This document shows, piece after piece, positions 12,540 through 39,650 of a stretch of DNA of 64,000 bases (positions within the stretch are counted from its first letter, which is position 1; every line of letters starts with the position of its first letter). Source of the DNA: Prosapia bicincta (lineage: Eukaryota > Arthropoda > Insecta > Hemiptera > Cercopidae); assembly GCA_036971475.1 (NCBI GenBank), contig JBAIZL010000002.1, positions 53,580,729 to 53,644,728 of the forward strand, in the 5' to 3' direction. The notes under the pieces were generated by a model. It was not told the origin of the DNA and searched no databases. It was given only the letters and a program-made list of their open reading frames with translations. Made by a program: the position numbers and the translations under genes.

Positions 12540-12654
12540 GTACTACGACTGGCCCCTTTTTTTATATAATTAATGATATAATTTAAAAAGAATTGCAATT
12601 TGCTTAAGATAATTACAACACCCCTTTTGCTAGAATACATAGTTTCAAGGCGTA

Positions 12655-12870
12655 TTTTACATGGCCTAAAAAGGGTTGAGGTCGAATGATCTGTAGTGTA
12701 GAACAATAGATTACTAACTTAAAGATCCCGGGTTCAATCTTAGGTGATGTCAAAGAAATTCTTGGTCAATTCAGCCTTGTGCCAATAAGTACTTAGCCAA
12801 CCATGGTCAATAGAAAAGTACGGCGGTGAGCGTTCTACGGTTTCAACTTATTTGAATACCAAATGAATAC
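12655..12870 (+). repeat. tRNA-derived SINE candidate
   Basis: The segment 12680-12750 looks tRNA-like: a weak A-box region (atctgtagtgtag) followed about 40 bp later by a good RNA polymerase III B box in ccgggttcaatcttagg at 12728-12744. A non-tRNA tail follows, with words common in insect SINEs (acttagccaaccatggtc). The cloverleaf is not complete, so it is not a tRNA gene. Ends are approximate and no second copy is seen in this window. Confidence 0.45.
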
Positions 12871-13551
12871 TTCATTTACTTGAGCCATGTCAGTGGTAAA
12901 AAATTATTACTCCATTAAAATAATTCATTATTGAACTTCCGGTGTCATTATAACTTAATTATTTTATATTTCATTTCTAGTTGTAAAGTACAAGAAATTT
13001 GGGGTGGGGACAAAATTTGTTTGTATTTCAGCGTGGTAAATTAAAATCGCTACTAACGTTTAAATAGAATCGACTCGCATACAGTGTGCAACTCATCACT
13101 AAACATAATAATTCCCTGATTATTTACTTGTTTCTATAACACTCGGAAAAGAGGTTACATCGTGTAAACCTAAGCATCATTGCTTTAATACGTTTTATAT
13201 TTAAAATGTTTAGATTTATTCCCAATTTATTAGCAGTAAAAATAGTTTTTGTCATTAAATTTCAATGATTATTTACAATTGAGAGTAAAGGAATACAAGT
13301 GTGTATAATGCTCAGGTTAATGTCAGTAAAAACGCAATGTACACAAATGCAGGTTCATTTTACTTTTGCCTGATTTTCCGAATAATAATGTTTAATTTGA
13401 GTTTAGATAAAAAACAGGAAAACGTTTTTAATGTAAATTAGATATTTACGAAAATGTCAATAATAAATTGTCTAAAATTGTCAAACGCCTGCAAGATCGC
13501 AGTTTCCTGAACCTTACCCATGAATGGCTCCTCTCTCTCACCACCCATTAT
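12871..13551. other. no gene seen
   Basis: AT-rich spacer; nothing beyond short direct repeats. Confidence 0.5.
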
Positions 13552-14330
13552 CTAACCCTCCTTTTTCGGCTCTTTAGGTGTTATTTGTCCGTTTGTAATT
13601 GGTTTGCCTATATTAGGCGAGTTTTTTAATGGATGACTTTTAAGTGGTAGTTTTTTAGTGACAATTTTATTTATTTTATTACATATTATTTCTTGTTTTA
13701 AATTTTGTTTTTTATCATTTGTTGTTAGAAATTCTTGGTGTAGCAGGTATCCATCAATTTCATAAGTGATGAATGATCTCTCAATGTTTATCCGGGCCTT
13801 TAACGCACACAAAGTGTTTGCTCCCAAGATAAGGTCAACCCGTAGATTGTCCACTATCAGGAAAACAAACTCCTTTGTGTGTCCGTTTAGTGTCAGAGGA
13901 AGCATTGTTTGCAATTTGGCCCGTTTATAAGTTGCCCCTAATGCTGTGACTATCCCAACGTTAGCTATTGGTAGCTCATAGAATTGATTTCCATTCTGTT
14001 TCAGGGCTATATATTTTTCAGTTTTAATCACAGACATTAGGGCACCTGTGTCTATTTCCGCCATTATATTTTCGTCCTTAATTGCACATTCTACCACTGG
14101 ACATTGATCTATTTGTTCCAGTTTTATTAAAGAATCATTCCCTTCATCTAACAAATCGTTCCGAATATACATGGAAAATCCACCTAGACTTATCTCATTA
14201 TGACGGTAAACCGGCCTTTCCCTTTGTTTCTCAATTTTATTTCTTGTTGTCCATTTGTCATCTCGGATCCCTAACCTGGTTAACGGGTCTCCCTGATTTT
14301 TGCCAGAGATCCTTCTACTTAGTTTTTTGG
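13552..14330 (-). pseudogene. retropepsin fragment of a Ty3/gypsy-like element
   Basis: An open frame of about 260 codons on the minus strand (it continues upstream of the ATG at 14172 to an in-frame TAA near 14330). It carries the aspartic protease signature AEIDTGALMSVI (near 14030-14060), a flap-like region, and the C-terminal hydrophobic VDLILGANTL typical of retroelement proteases (near 13825-13855). Such proteases cut gag-pol polyproteins. No RT, integrase or LTR is recognisable on either side, and the C-terminus is a Lys/Asn-rich tail. It is either an isolated fragment of an LTR element or, less likely, a captured protease domain; the long uninterrupted frame with an intact DTGA is unusual for a random relic. 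Confidence 0.65.
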
Positions 14331-15182
14331 TTTATGGTCGCTTGGTCCGGGGATATACGTTTTGCGAGTTAGGTTTTTTTGGATACTTGAAATTCTGGTG
14401 TTGTGTGCTACAGCCTGTTTCAGTAAACGTGTTGAAAATTTGTTGGTTGTAAAATATTGCATTGGTAATTTTATTGTTTAAATGAACCTTGTAGAATGAA
14501 AGCTTATTAGGATCGTCAATGAGGTTTTATTTCACAATAAAATTGAGGTTTTATTGGAAAGGTAGTATTACAATTTTACAAAGAACTTGCAAAAGAAATG
14601 GTCCAATCATACGCAACAATTAAGAAACTTATATCTATTAATTCCTTAAACTGTTGAAATATTTTACCGATACATCAAATAGTTAACAAAAATTAGTGTG
14701 GTATTTTTGATTAATTACATAAAACTATTTCAAATGATCTTAAAGCAATAAGATATATCATTATTAATTTACAGCTATAAACATCATATTTATGAGCTAT
14801 AAACATTATACGCATAATTCCATTTAAAGAATTTTTAAATTATATTTGATAAACCACATTTACAAAGCAGAATAGATTTATCTGCTTTTGGTAGGAAGTT
14901 TTTATAACTTTATCTTTATCGCTTTTATCTTTAAAAAAACTAAACATATTAATTAAAGGTTTCGTAGTTTTAACGACAGTAGAGTTACTTTCACAACATG
15001 TATTACAAATTTAAATTACATAATTAAAAACACTTTGCACAGGTCAAAGACAAATACAAATTACATTTCATGGTAAATGTTTTCACAAAAGAAACTAATT
15101 TACAATACAGACACTTCCAAAATTTGCATTTTCATCATTTAATGGATAAAAAGTAATTTATAAAAAAATATTAAAGTTCAAG
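14331..15182. other. receptor gene 3' flank, no gene seen
   Basis: AT-rich. It lies downstream of the receptor stop codon and probably includes its 3' UTR; a polyadenylation site was not decided. Confidence 0.4.
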
Positions 15183-29595
<14,413 letters not shown>

Positions 29596-30258
29596 GTTTT
29601 GTTTCTGTCACTCAAATCGACAAACAACTCTCAATAGTATTAGAGTCAATAATAATGACATGAAAACGAGTGTATTTAATGTTGGAGTTTAGGTTTCCTT
29701 GGAAACCGCCAAATTGGAGGGCGATAAACCGCTATATTGCTTCGCATGCAAACTTTAATTTAAACGCGTTTTTATTGATTTTCAACAAATAATGGTATTC
29801 CTAATAAAGTGATATTTTTTCTAGAATGTAACTCATTTTGAGTATAAATTACCTTTGAAGATCGATTCTCTTCACATGTTTTAAAATACTACTGTGCTTT
29901 CTTACTAATGATTTTATTCCTTATCGTTTGTATGTGACAAAAATATATGTAAACTACTTTTAATTAACTTACTATTACAAACATGAAAAAGGTGTTTAAT
30001 TTTTATAAAGAACTTTGTAAATCATTTTCTGTACAAATTAGAGAATATGCTACTTTTGCATAAATTATATAAATAAAAATTATTATATTAGACTATTTTT
30101 ATAGACTTGTAATATTATTTGTAGGAAGTCATAAACTTATTCTTATAAATAAATGTGAAATAATAATAGTAGCAGATACACAAGATTTTTACCTTATGTT
30201 TGTAAGATTCTATATGGGGCCTCTGATTTGGAGTCTGTTGAGGCTCCTCCCTGCACAT

Positions 30259-30335
30259 GATTCCCTACGGAGACATTAACGGATTTACGGACATTTGTCT
30301 CTTTTACTCTTTTATTTATTGAAGTTAACCAGGCG
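30259..30335 (+). repeat. dispersed repeat, copy A
   Basis: gattccctacggagacatta to ccaggcgc matches 60534-60611 in the same orientation with about nine differences over 77 bp. Confidence 0.8.
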
Positions 30336-32900
30336 CGCGTTAACCTTTCTTATACCACTTTACACCCTAAGACTTTTAAAACGAAATTAGAATAAACAAT
30401 AATTTATTTTGATTCTATGATTTCCATTTTATGTCACAATTTTTGACCGTAGGCCTATTTATTTTCTTACAAAATATTTACCTAACCTAAATAACCTGAA
30501 ATCTTATTTTAGTTGATACATTTATTATTTTATGTATCCTATATTATCTTTAGATTAACTATAAAAGAAAAAAAGTAAAATAGAATTTTTTTCTTGAACA
30601 ACCTACGAAAAGAACTTTCTATGATAATCAGTTTTTTTTGGTACAAGCTATTGTTAAAGTGAACTGGTTGGTATTATATTAACTATAATATTTTCCTCCG
30701 TCTCTCTTTCTCTGCATTTTTTCATGAAATTCTATATTTTAAACACTTTTAATTTCTTATTTTGAATGATTATCATTATCAAACTGTTATAGTTTTTTTG
30801 ATAAGCTATAACATATTGTGATTATTTAAAAAATCACAGACATCGCCTATTATATCGGTTATATCTGTTATATAGGTTATTATATATGTATTATAAATGT
30901 GCTATATTCAACAATATTATGTGTAAATTAATTACACTATATATTAAGGCAATATTGAATATATTATTTTATTTTCAGTACGGAAAGTGTGTGTGTCTCT
31001 GAAGTTCAAGATAAAACCATGATTAAAAATATTTGAGAAAAGGGGATTTGGGAATTTCACTCACGTAACAGATTGTGATGCTTAATATCATATATTGCTT
31101 AAACATTATTAGTTATATGTTTACGTTTAGTTTCGTACCAAATGTTTATGGGGCTCTAGCCCCTGCGGGACGTAGTAAAGGTCGTACAATCAAGTATAAT
31201 TTTTCCAAAATTACCTCTCAATATCATCACTAATAGAAGTTTAATAACCGAATGTCCTTTCAAAAATAGATTATATAAAATATTCTAGCCATATGCGAAA
31301 GAAATATAACAAATAATTACTTGCACATTCTTTTGAACGAAATTAAATAAATCCCTCAAAGACTCATTTGATAAGTCAACAAACGCTAGAATAAGAGCTC
31401 CAATCAAGAGGTCCCGTTAAGTGCTATTTTCGATCCGGTATTTATTTTCGTAGTATGAAAATAAATGAATGTAGTAAATATCTCGAATAAAACACAAAAG
31501 GAAAAAATAAAATCATAAAAATAATCTTCGAGATGGACAATAATAACAATTCCAGAGGCGATTAGAGCGTAAAATGTAGAGCTCATAAACCAGTGTTGGC
31601 TATGTATTTTTATGCCAGTACGAAATTTTACTGTAAATCTTTCGAATTTAAGTGTATTATGTGTTTCATTAAAGTCTGAACAGTTTCGCCCTGATTAAAT
31701 AGTAGAAAAAGATGGAAACGATTGGTAAATAAAGGTAGTGCAATCGCGGTTGGGCAGGTTGGTACGAAAAAATTCTACCTTACGAGAATATTTCCGGAGC
31801 CTATGCATACCTGTAGGCTATATGTTTAACCCAGCATAACTATGTGGGCCGTAAATATTCCTACTTGTAACTTATATTCTACAATTTTTTATAAATAACT
31901 ATTATTTTCCAATACACTGCTAGGCCTATTACAGTTAAATCCCAATAGTGCGCGCAAATCAGTACAATTACTTCCGCTAATTACTGAATTCGCGAGTTAT
32001 TCCAAAAATGTCGTTCTGTCACTACACTATACCACGAATTAGATGCAAAGCCAACTATGCCAATTGTTTATAAAAACAATATCTATATTGATTTCTTTAA
32101 TAATATATTTAATTGATCAGAATAATACTTAGGTTTATATGACTCTCATAATGCCTTTTAAAATTATATCCTTCTAACACGGAGAAATATTGCCTTCAAA
32201 TAAAGGCGGTTTCAATAGTTTCAATACAAAAATAGTTTATTGTCGACTGATCATTAAAAATTCTGTAATTATTTTCTATATCACGTTACATTGATCATTT
32301 TTTTTAAAACCATAACTACACAGACACAATAATTAAAGAAACAAAATAAATGGTTATTCACTGAATAAAGGTAAAGGAAAACTCTAAAAAATACGACGAT
32401 ATCAAAAGTCACCCCACTTAACAGCCTTGAATATGAACAATTTACTAACAGACATAAAAATAACCCTAAATAATCGTTAATATAGTGGGGGTTGCGGAGT
32501 GAGCAAGAAATAGGCTTGTACCAACAGAAAGTCAAACCCACTCCCAGAAGGACAAGTCACCAGTGACAACTTGAATCCAACGTTATTTTCCCACGTAAAT
32601 ATAACGAATTGAGTTATTCCAAATAATTACTAGTTGGTTGATATATGGTGTATAATAGGCCTATATATTTATATTATAGATTATTTATAAATAGATTCAA
32701 TTCATCAGTACATATAAAAAACAATTATTTATTTGGGTTAGTATAGTATACTGTACAATCAATTACATCTATTAGGATATAATTCTAATTATAGGCTTTT
32801 GGCTTAGCAGGGGCCTTAGATAGTAGGATAGCTGATTTGCTTGCTGTAATCATCCTGAGTTCACTGATTAAACTACCTGTATAATTAAAAGATACTTAAC

Positions 32901-33034
32901 TTAGTGAATACGTAAAGGCTTACTTGCTGACGCGTTACGGAACAATTGTTCCTAGAGTAGAGGCTTGCTTCGTAAAATGAACGATTGCTTCGAAACGCGG
33001 CAGCAAGTAAGCCTAAGGGCATTCGTATTCACTT
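32901..33034. repeat. short inverted-repeat element (MITE-like)
   Basis: Arms ttagtgaatacg / cgtattcactta outside and aggcttacttgctg / cagcaagtaagcct inside, about 134 bp in total, with a perfect inner palindrome ggaacaattgttcc. No coding content. Target duplication not clear. Confidence 0.75.
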
Positions 33035-35050
33035 ACGTAAGCGTATTCCCTTAGTTAATTATATTTTAACTATAGAATTAATTGCGTTACAACGTGTTAA
33101 GTTCCAGAAATAGATAAGTACCTTTGATATTTATAAATGGATAAGAAGAAGGACATAATAAAAGTAAAGCAATAAAGTTTACGATGCTCCTTACAACATC
33201 TATAAAACGTATGTTTGTGGAGATGCAGAAACTTCAGTTGTGCGGAAGACCGCAATTTCATAGGGTACTTTAGCAGCATTATGCATAAAACAATTTTATA
33301 TTTATAATTTTTATTATAGTAGTGTTGTGCACTCATTTGGAAAATAATAAATTACCTAAAAACTGGTAAGTTTTGCAACAAATATATTAAAATTTCCAAA
33401 CAGAGAATAAATTTCAAGATAGCAGAAACTGTAAAATAAACGTTACAGTTTACTCTACTTATTTATTCTAAGCTCTAGCAAACTATTTGGTTTGTACAAA
33501 ATGTACCTAATAAGGATAAATAACTACAAAATTACATTTGTTTTATAATTATTTTATCATATTTATTAAAAAAAATACAATTTACATTTTCTGAACTTGA
33601 TTTTTAAAACAAATCTATTTCTTTATATTCATTCTCGGAATATTATAAATATAAATTAAAGAGCAAGAAGGGATAGCTATTTATGTAGTAAGATATAAAA
33701 TCGTTTTCCAATCTTCGAGTAATCTGTTTTTTCTAGGTGAAGCATATATAATAACAAAAGAGATGCATTTACAGAACACCAGAGCATGTGAATTAGAATT
33801 GCAGTATATATGCATTTTATTTAATTTATTGTATTTAATACTTATTGAATATTTCTAATAAATTAATAGAAGTAAACAAGTGCTTTATACTAATGACATA
33901 GTAATTAGTGTTATATACTTTTCACTTTTAGTTGTACACATTAAAATAAATTCTACAAATTAAATGGTGTATTAGAAATGATTTTTTCTTAATAACTGTT
34001 ACAAACACGAAAGGAAATCATCACATGCCTCTACAGTTATGTTTTATTACGTTAAAGGCTAACGATTTATTTATTAAATAGTAATTAGTACAAACAAATT
34101 AATAATATAATTGATTATTTTACAAAAATTAGAGGCCATTAGGTCAATACGGTTAAACCTAGTAATCTAACAACTATTGAAATAAGATAGACTCTAAGGG
34201 TTGCTATAAAAATCTGACCCTGCACTATTACGGTACATTTTCATTGGTGGGCACATAAACTAACGATATTTCGGTTTTTGTTTCGATTTAACCAACCACT
34301 TTTGTAAATTGAAGCTTAATTTTCCCTCTTGATTCACAGAAAATATTTTGATTATCATTTAAAAACACGCATTATAATAGGTCTTTCCATTCTTCTTTAT
34401 ACTGTCATGGGGTTGGATTAATTTTCTTATTGACATGAAAATGCTCAAAGTGATAGTTGAGTACATCATAAAGTGATAATAAGGAAATGTCTCAATAATT
34501 TTCAAAATATATCATTTTATATATAGTATTTTTCTTAACAATTGTTTTATAGTATTATTATTCATACATATTGTTTTAAATACTTACAAATTCTATATAT
34601 TTCATTATTAAATATTATACACTTTATAATATGTCTTGTACAATAGGTTTCCTCGAGATAATTTAAATTATTTGTAAATAAATAGACTAGATCAATAAAT
34701 TACAGTAATAATATATCCAGTATTATAAACAGTTAAAAAACGTCTACATTTTAGTTTTGTAGAAATTAAAACTTTTTAATATTGTTGTGATTATTAATAA
34801 ATTTTATAATTTAGTAAAGCGTTTCATAAACTTCATTTTTTAAAGTAATATTCTTTACTAAAGTAATGTAATCAGGTATTTATGTATTTATGTGATTATG
34901 AAGTTAATATCTGTAGAGCTTCAATTGTTGGGTTCACCTCGTCATTGCTACTTGACATTCTAGCGAAACGTTGGATCTGCAAAATGAACGGATGTACTCC
35001 GGATATTAGCTATTCATCATATTTTTCCATCCGCGAAGGAGTACGTATCA

Positions 35051-35051
<1 letters not shown>

Positions 35052-35114
<63 letters not shown>
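35052..35114. repeat. (TA)n microsatellite
   Basis: TA tract with one interruption, abutting foldback copy 3 on its left. Confidence 0.95.
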
Positions 35115-35116
<2 letters not shown>

Positions 35117-35322
35117 CAGTATGTTTTCTTGTGTATTAATAAAGAACAAAAGTCTAAATACAAATACAAGAATTATAATTGAATTAACAATTCAAAGCTT
35201 TTCGTTGGCTAACAGTACCAACATAATATTCCTGATGATGTTGGTACTGTTAGCCAACGAAAAGCTTTTAATTGTAAATTCAATTATAATTCTTGTATTT
35301 GTATTTAGACTTTTGTTCTTTA
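35115..35322. repeat. foldback element, copy 3
   Basis: Palindrome of about 208 bp sharing arms with copies at 5139 and 18932. The right arm (35227-35268) has the complete motif cctgatga, gttgg...ccaac stem, gaaaagc. The left arm has lost the ctgatga part because the centre is shortened. TA runs flank it on both sides. Confidence 0.9.
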
Positions 35323-35476
35323 TATATATATATAGTTTTATATATATAATTATTTTTTTTTACAGCCAAACCACTACGTCTGCACCCTCCTAGAGAGAAA
35401 ATATAGTCCCCGATTTCGCGTTTTACACCTTACCAACAATGATCCCACATTTACGTGTTTTTCGCGTAAGCTATAC

Positions 35477-35510
35477 CTGGTGATGAAGGACTCTGTAGGG
35501 CCGAAACACG
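35477..35510 (+). other. hammerhead-like PLE terminal motif
   Basis: ctggtgatga, an imperfect GG..CC stem, then ccgaaacacg. It lies 150 bp to the right of foldback copy 3; its stem is weaker than in the foldbacks. Confidence 0.4.
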
Positions 35511-35529
35511 AAGTTCAACCGCGGTCAAA

Positions 35530-37787
35530 ATATGCTTCCACCCGACTTACAATATCCTGGTACCTGTGGTGTGTCTAGCGTGATCTGTCAGTGGATTAAT
35601 CCCTGGACTTTGTTTAAAACCCAACAAAAATATTCGAACTCATTTAGGTGATAATTTATACCTTATAAAATTGTGTTTGACTATAATTTCATCTGTTACT
35701 TTCTTATTGCAATATTATTCGTTAAGAATCTTTTCGCTAGTTTCATTTTATTATTTAATTTTATTCATAGTTGCTGGTTGGAAAAGTTTCATAAAATTGT
35801 GTTAACTAGCTTTAATACAGGTTAATATTAATAACTTAAAACATTATCTGTTTGTTCTATTTTGCTTTAATTACTTGAAAAATTAAAATATATATTAAAA
35901 TTTGCTTTTCCAAAATATCATATAATTCTTAATTACATTTCATTTATTTTTTGTTATTTATTTACCATTAATTATAAGCAATTCTTTAGACATGGAATAT
36001 ATTTGAATATTTTATAAAGTTCTTAAAGGTTATTTATAATTTTAACATAACGTTCAATTGGATAATACTATTATTCAACTGTTTTTAATGTTTATAGTCC
36101 TTACGAGAAAATTTTGGTTTTTTGGAGTTCAAAATTTCACACATAAAATCACATACATATTTAAATATAACATAAGCATAATTCATATCTATTTTTTTCC
36201 ATTGTATGCCCATATAGATTTCTGTAGAAATAACATGCGAAATTTCTTCCTATTACCTTTGGATTTAATTTATATTTTTGTTCCCAAACATAAATCTTAA
36301 GGATTTTAGAACCAAATTTACTGGATTCAAATTTTTACAGTCATTTGATGCTATATATTAGATGTAGTATATACGGACATAAAATAAATTTTATTCAATT
36401 AATTACTAAATCATCGTTTAGTGAATTTCTTTATAACTGTCTTATTCATTTTCTGATGTTGACTCTAAATGGATTTTGTGAGTATTAATTTTTAAGATAT
36501 ATAGATTTTGAATTTATAAAAGCGTTAACTTTATTATTTCTTAATCTCATGATCCTAGATTCTAAAACTTGCAATTTAATATTTGAACAAATTGTTATTT
36601 CATGACCGCTAATATTATTACTGTTCAAAAGATAGCCATTTGTTTATATATTTTTTAATTATTCATTTTCAGCAAGTGATTCAATGTATGTATTAAGAAA
36701 TTTGATTCCATGAATTTAGGAAATTTTTACTAGTTTTAATAAAGGGTTAATTTCAATTAAAATTTAGACTTGCCCCAAACACTTTCATTGGGATGGCTGT
36801 GGTTTTCTTGGATTTTCCTGAACCCTACTTTCTTGTAGCCATCGGCACTGATCGGTTTTAGGGCCGGTTTTATAACTTTTTTACATTGTTAAAAAGTTCA
36901 AGTTGGATTTCGCTGGCGGTCGAAGGCAGATCATCTCCACTTCCATCTTGGACTTGGTTTTCTTCTCAGCCACGGAACAGCATCCTGGAACTTCCTTCTG
37001 GGTCTCCGGAAACACGTCCGTCTCCAACGAAAGCTGATTTGCTTGTCTTCTGCTAGCGTGCAGTTTGCCTTACCTTGCTACCGGGTTTATCAGTTTGTCA
37101 AGACTCTGTCTTGACTTTAACATAGTGAGTGTCCTATTTAACCTTCTTTGGAAACCTTTTTCTCTTTATTTAGCTGATACTTGAAAATGTCACTTATGGT
37201 GTAATATAGTGATGTTTTTAACGCCATAGTTTTCCTTACCCTTAAAATTGTTGTTGAAAGTTTGAACCCCCTGCGATGACAGTTGTTGCAATGACAGTTC
37301 TAGCCCCCTCCGATCGTAACTTGCCCTTTAACGGCAGTCGAAACTATTTCTTCCCGCACTTGAAACTTTTCTAACTTTTGGAGCACTTATTGAACCATTT
37401 AATAATTACATTTATTTGTTAATAAATTTTTAATTTACAATACTCTTATTTTATTAGTTTTTTTAATTCTCTTGGACTTTGGTGGGTTTTTTTTACTTTT
37501 ATTTTCTTATTTTATTTTTACGTTTTGTTTTTCATTCATAACAAGAATTTATTTTATATTAATATTACATGCTAGAAGAAAAACTTAATTTATTTATAGT
37601 TGGTCCATTACGTGAACAAAATCGTCCCTTTGCACCGGCCTTGTTTACTTAAATAGATCGTGCACTTGCTTGCCTGCTACTTTCCATAGAAGCGATGTCA
37701 TTTCTAAACTTTTACAAATTAATATTTTAAAACGATTTTGGCCTAAAGACAAAACCTTTCCTTTGAGACTGTTTTGGCCGCCTCAAT
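35530..37787. other. AT-rich; unexplained GC-richer block at 36770-37380
   Basis: No supported gene. Between about 36770 and 37380 GC content rises and words such as ccccctgcgatgacag / ccccctccgatcgtaac suggest an old element or untranslated exon, but I found no frame, LTR pair or motif. Confidence 0.35.
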
Positions 37788-37799
37788 ACACACACACAC

Positions 37800-37880
<81 letters not shown>
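37788..37880. repeat. (CA)n-(TA)n microsatellite
   Basis: CA then TA tract ending exactly at the errantivirus 5' LTR. Confidence 0.95.
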
Positions 37881-37882
<2 letters not shown>

Positions 37883-38142
37883 TTATAAAATGCGTGCTAG
37901 GAAATTTCCTGCTTACGCAGCTTTTGTATTATATAGGTGGTGAGAACAGAGCCCCAGCAGTGTGCAAGTCGCCTCTGTATCATACAGACGTTCTCACTCC
38001 GATTGAATGTACATCAATTGTATTTGCTTTTATTAAGCTAAATTATTGTAACCATTTCAAAATTAAATGTTTCGTGATTAACAAAGGTTTGTAAAAATAA
38101 AATCATTTTTAAAAACTTTTCAAGCCTAATATAACACGTAAC
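37881..38142 (+). repeat. errantivirus 5' LTR
   Basis: Starts agttataaaatgcgtg, ends aacacgtaact just before the primer site. Pairs with 43974-44265. Compared with the 3' copy it lacks about 30 bp after the first six bases. Contains aataaaatca near 38096, a likely polyadenylation signal. Confidence 0.9.
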
Positions 38143-38160
38143 TGGCGCAGTCGGTAGGAC
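38143..38160 (+). promoter_or_regulatory. primer binding site, tRNA-Ser type
   Basis: tggcgcagtcggtaggac directly after the LTR. TGG plus cgcagtcg is complementary to the 3' end (CGACUGCGCCA) of insect tRNA-Ser, the usual primer for 17.6/297-type errantiviruses. Confidence 0.8.
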
Positions 38161-38573
38161 TCCTCAAGGAAGTTAGTGAATATAACGTCCGTCGGTTTTA
38201 ACCGTTAATTGAGGAAAACATTGATAGGACAACTCGGGAGAATTAATGAACATAATTTTTATCGATTTCAATCGTTAACCGAGATACTGCAAAAACTCGA
38301 TTCATTACAGAGCGCATATCTGTAACGACATCAAGAAAACTTTAGTAGAGTGAATATCTACAACAACTTAATAGAGCGCATATCTATTAAGAGCACGAGT
38401 GAATATCGTGGAAAGTGAAAAGTGAAAAGTGAAAATTTGTTCAATGAGCAAAGTATTTTGGATCCACTTGTAAGTAGATCGTAAGAAATAGAATTAAGAA
38501 AAGTAGAGTAAATACTTTTAATTTCATATAATTGATTTTTAATTTTTATTATTTTGAAAAATAATATTAAATA

Positions 38574-39650
38574 ATGGCAACGCCAATATTAAAAAAGGAG
38601 TATCTTGACATGATACCCGAGTATAGTGGAGAGCCAACTATGCTCCACAGATTTATTTCAATATGCGATAAGGTAGTAAATAAGTTTTATGTAACCGAAA
38701 ATCCAGAGGATTTTCAAAACAAATATCTGTTCTCCTCTATTCTTTCTAAATTAAAAGGCCAAGGACTAGAGATAGTCGTAAACTCTAATTCTTACAATTG
38801 ACACGAAATTAGAAAAGTATTATTAATTAGTTACTCGGACAAAAGAGATTGTTTCACATTAAACTTAGAGATGGCAGAATTAAAACAGTAAAGTAATGAA
38901 TCACCATTTCAATTCTATGAGAAAATTCAAAAGTTACTAAATTTACAAATTTCATGTTTTATGAATAAAGAGCCTTAAAGGCAGATGGCTAAAGATGTTT
39001 TAATAGAATACGTTCAGAAACTAGCTTTAAGAGTTCTCCTTAGGGGTTTGCATGAACCCATCGGGTCACTAATGCGTACCAAGAACCCTACCACTCTTAG
39101 TGAAGCACTTAATGTGCTCACAAACGACTTACAATTTAAGAATAATAAAATGTTTACTCTGCCAAGCAAACAACCAGTCTTTCAGAAATGCCAAACTCAT
39201 AACGTAAGAAGACCAATACATACTGAATCTAAATACCACCAAATACCTAAACAACCTTATCAACACCCAAATCCTTCCTATAGACGACCAACTTTTGTTA
39301 ATCATGGTCAGCCTCAAACGGGACAACCAAACAACAACACTACTAAACCTCAGTATCTTCAGCGGAATACGGGTTATCAACCTACCCCTATGAGTATTTC
39401 CACTAGACAGACGGACAGGCCTTCTAGACAAACGAATTTGTATCAAATGACCGGACAAGGAGCCGAAAAAGACGACTACACTATGTACCAGACTAACGGA
39501 CAAGAATCATTCGCTTTTGAAGAAGATCTCGGGAAAGAAGAGTACTTCGAAGAATCCCAAAATTTAACAGAAAACTACGAAGAAGAGACCATTAAAACCG
39601 ATCAAGACGATTTTTTAGGACATACAACCCTCGGAATCGATTTTCAATAA
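38574..39650 (+). pseudogene. errantivirus gag, three in-frame stops
   Basis: A single frame of 358 codons from ATG 38574, interrupted by TGA at 38799, TAA at 38889 and TAA at 38976; all three keep frame, so these are point changes. The N-terminal part resembles errantivirus capsid (EYSGEPTMLHRFISICD), and the Pro/Gln/Asn-rich C-terminal part lacks a zinc knuckle, as in this group. Gag forms the particle core. Confidence 0.8.

Larger units (their letters stand above)
7637..12557 (-). mobile_element. LOA/R1-group-like non-LTR retrotransposon, inactive
   Basis: A nearly full-length (about 4.9 kb) but multiply frameshifted LINE. On the minus strand the order is: ORF1-like region with a DUF4780-type domain, apurinic-type endonuclease, reverse transcriptase, RNase H, a C-terminal zinc motif, a short 3' UTR, and a TAATAATAATA tail at 7637-7651 (read in reverse). 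The ending in a trinucleotide repeat rather than poly-A, the RNase H domain, and the RT motif A wording FLDVEGAFN suggest the LOA side of the Jockey/I supergroup; clade assignment is by recollection of family style, not alignment. GC content is well above the flanks, as expected of a recent arrival relative to AT-rich host DNA. The 5' boundary near 12557 is approximate. Confidence 0.8.
29596..34920. other. long AT-rich stretch without a recognisable gene
   Basis: Probably includes the receptor promoter and 5' UTR just above 29595. The only structures seen are a dispersed-repeat copy at 30259, a small palindrome ggggctctagcccc near 31151, and the inverted-repeat element at 32901. Open frames here lack codon or motif support. 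Confidence 0.5.

Noticed and set aside
12680..12750. tRNA gene
   Set aside because: Good B box but weak A box and no complete acceptor stem; better explained as a SINE head.
32281..32541. 86-codon minus-strand frame
   Set aside because: Cys/Phe/Leu-rich translation of AT-rich sequence with no motif or neighbouring exon.
39129..39503. 124-codon minus-strand frame
   Set aside because: Antisense shadow of the errantivirus gag C-terminal region.
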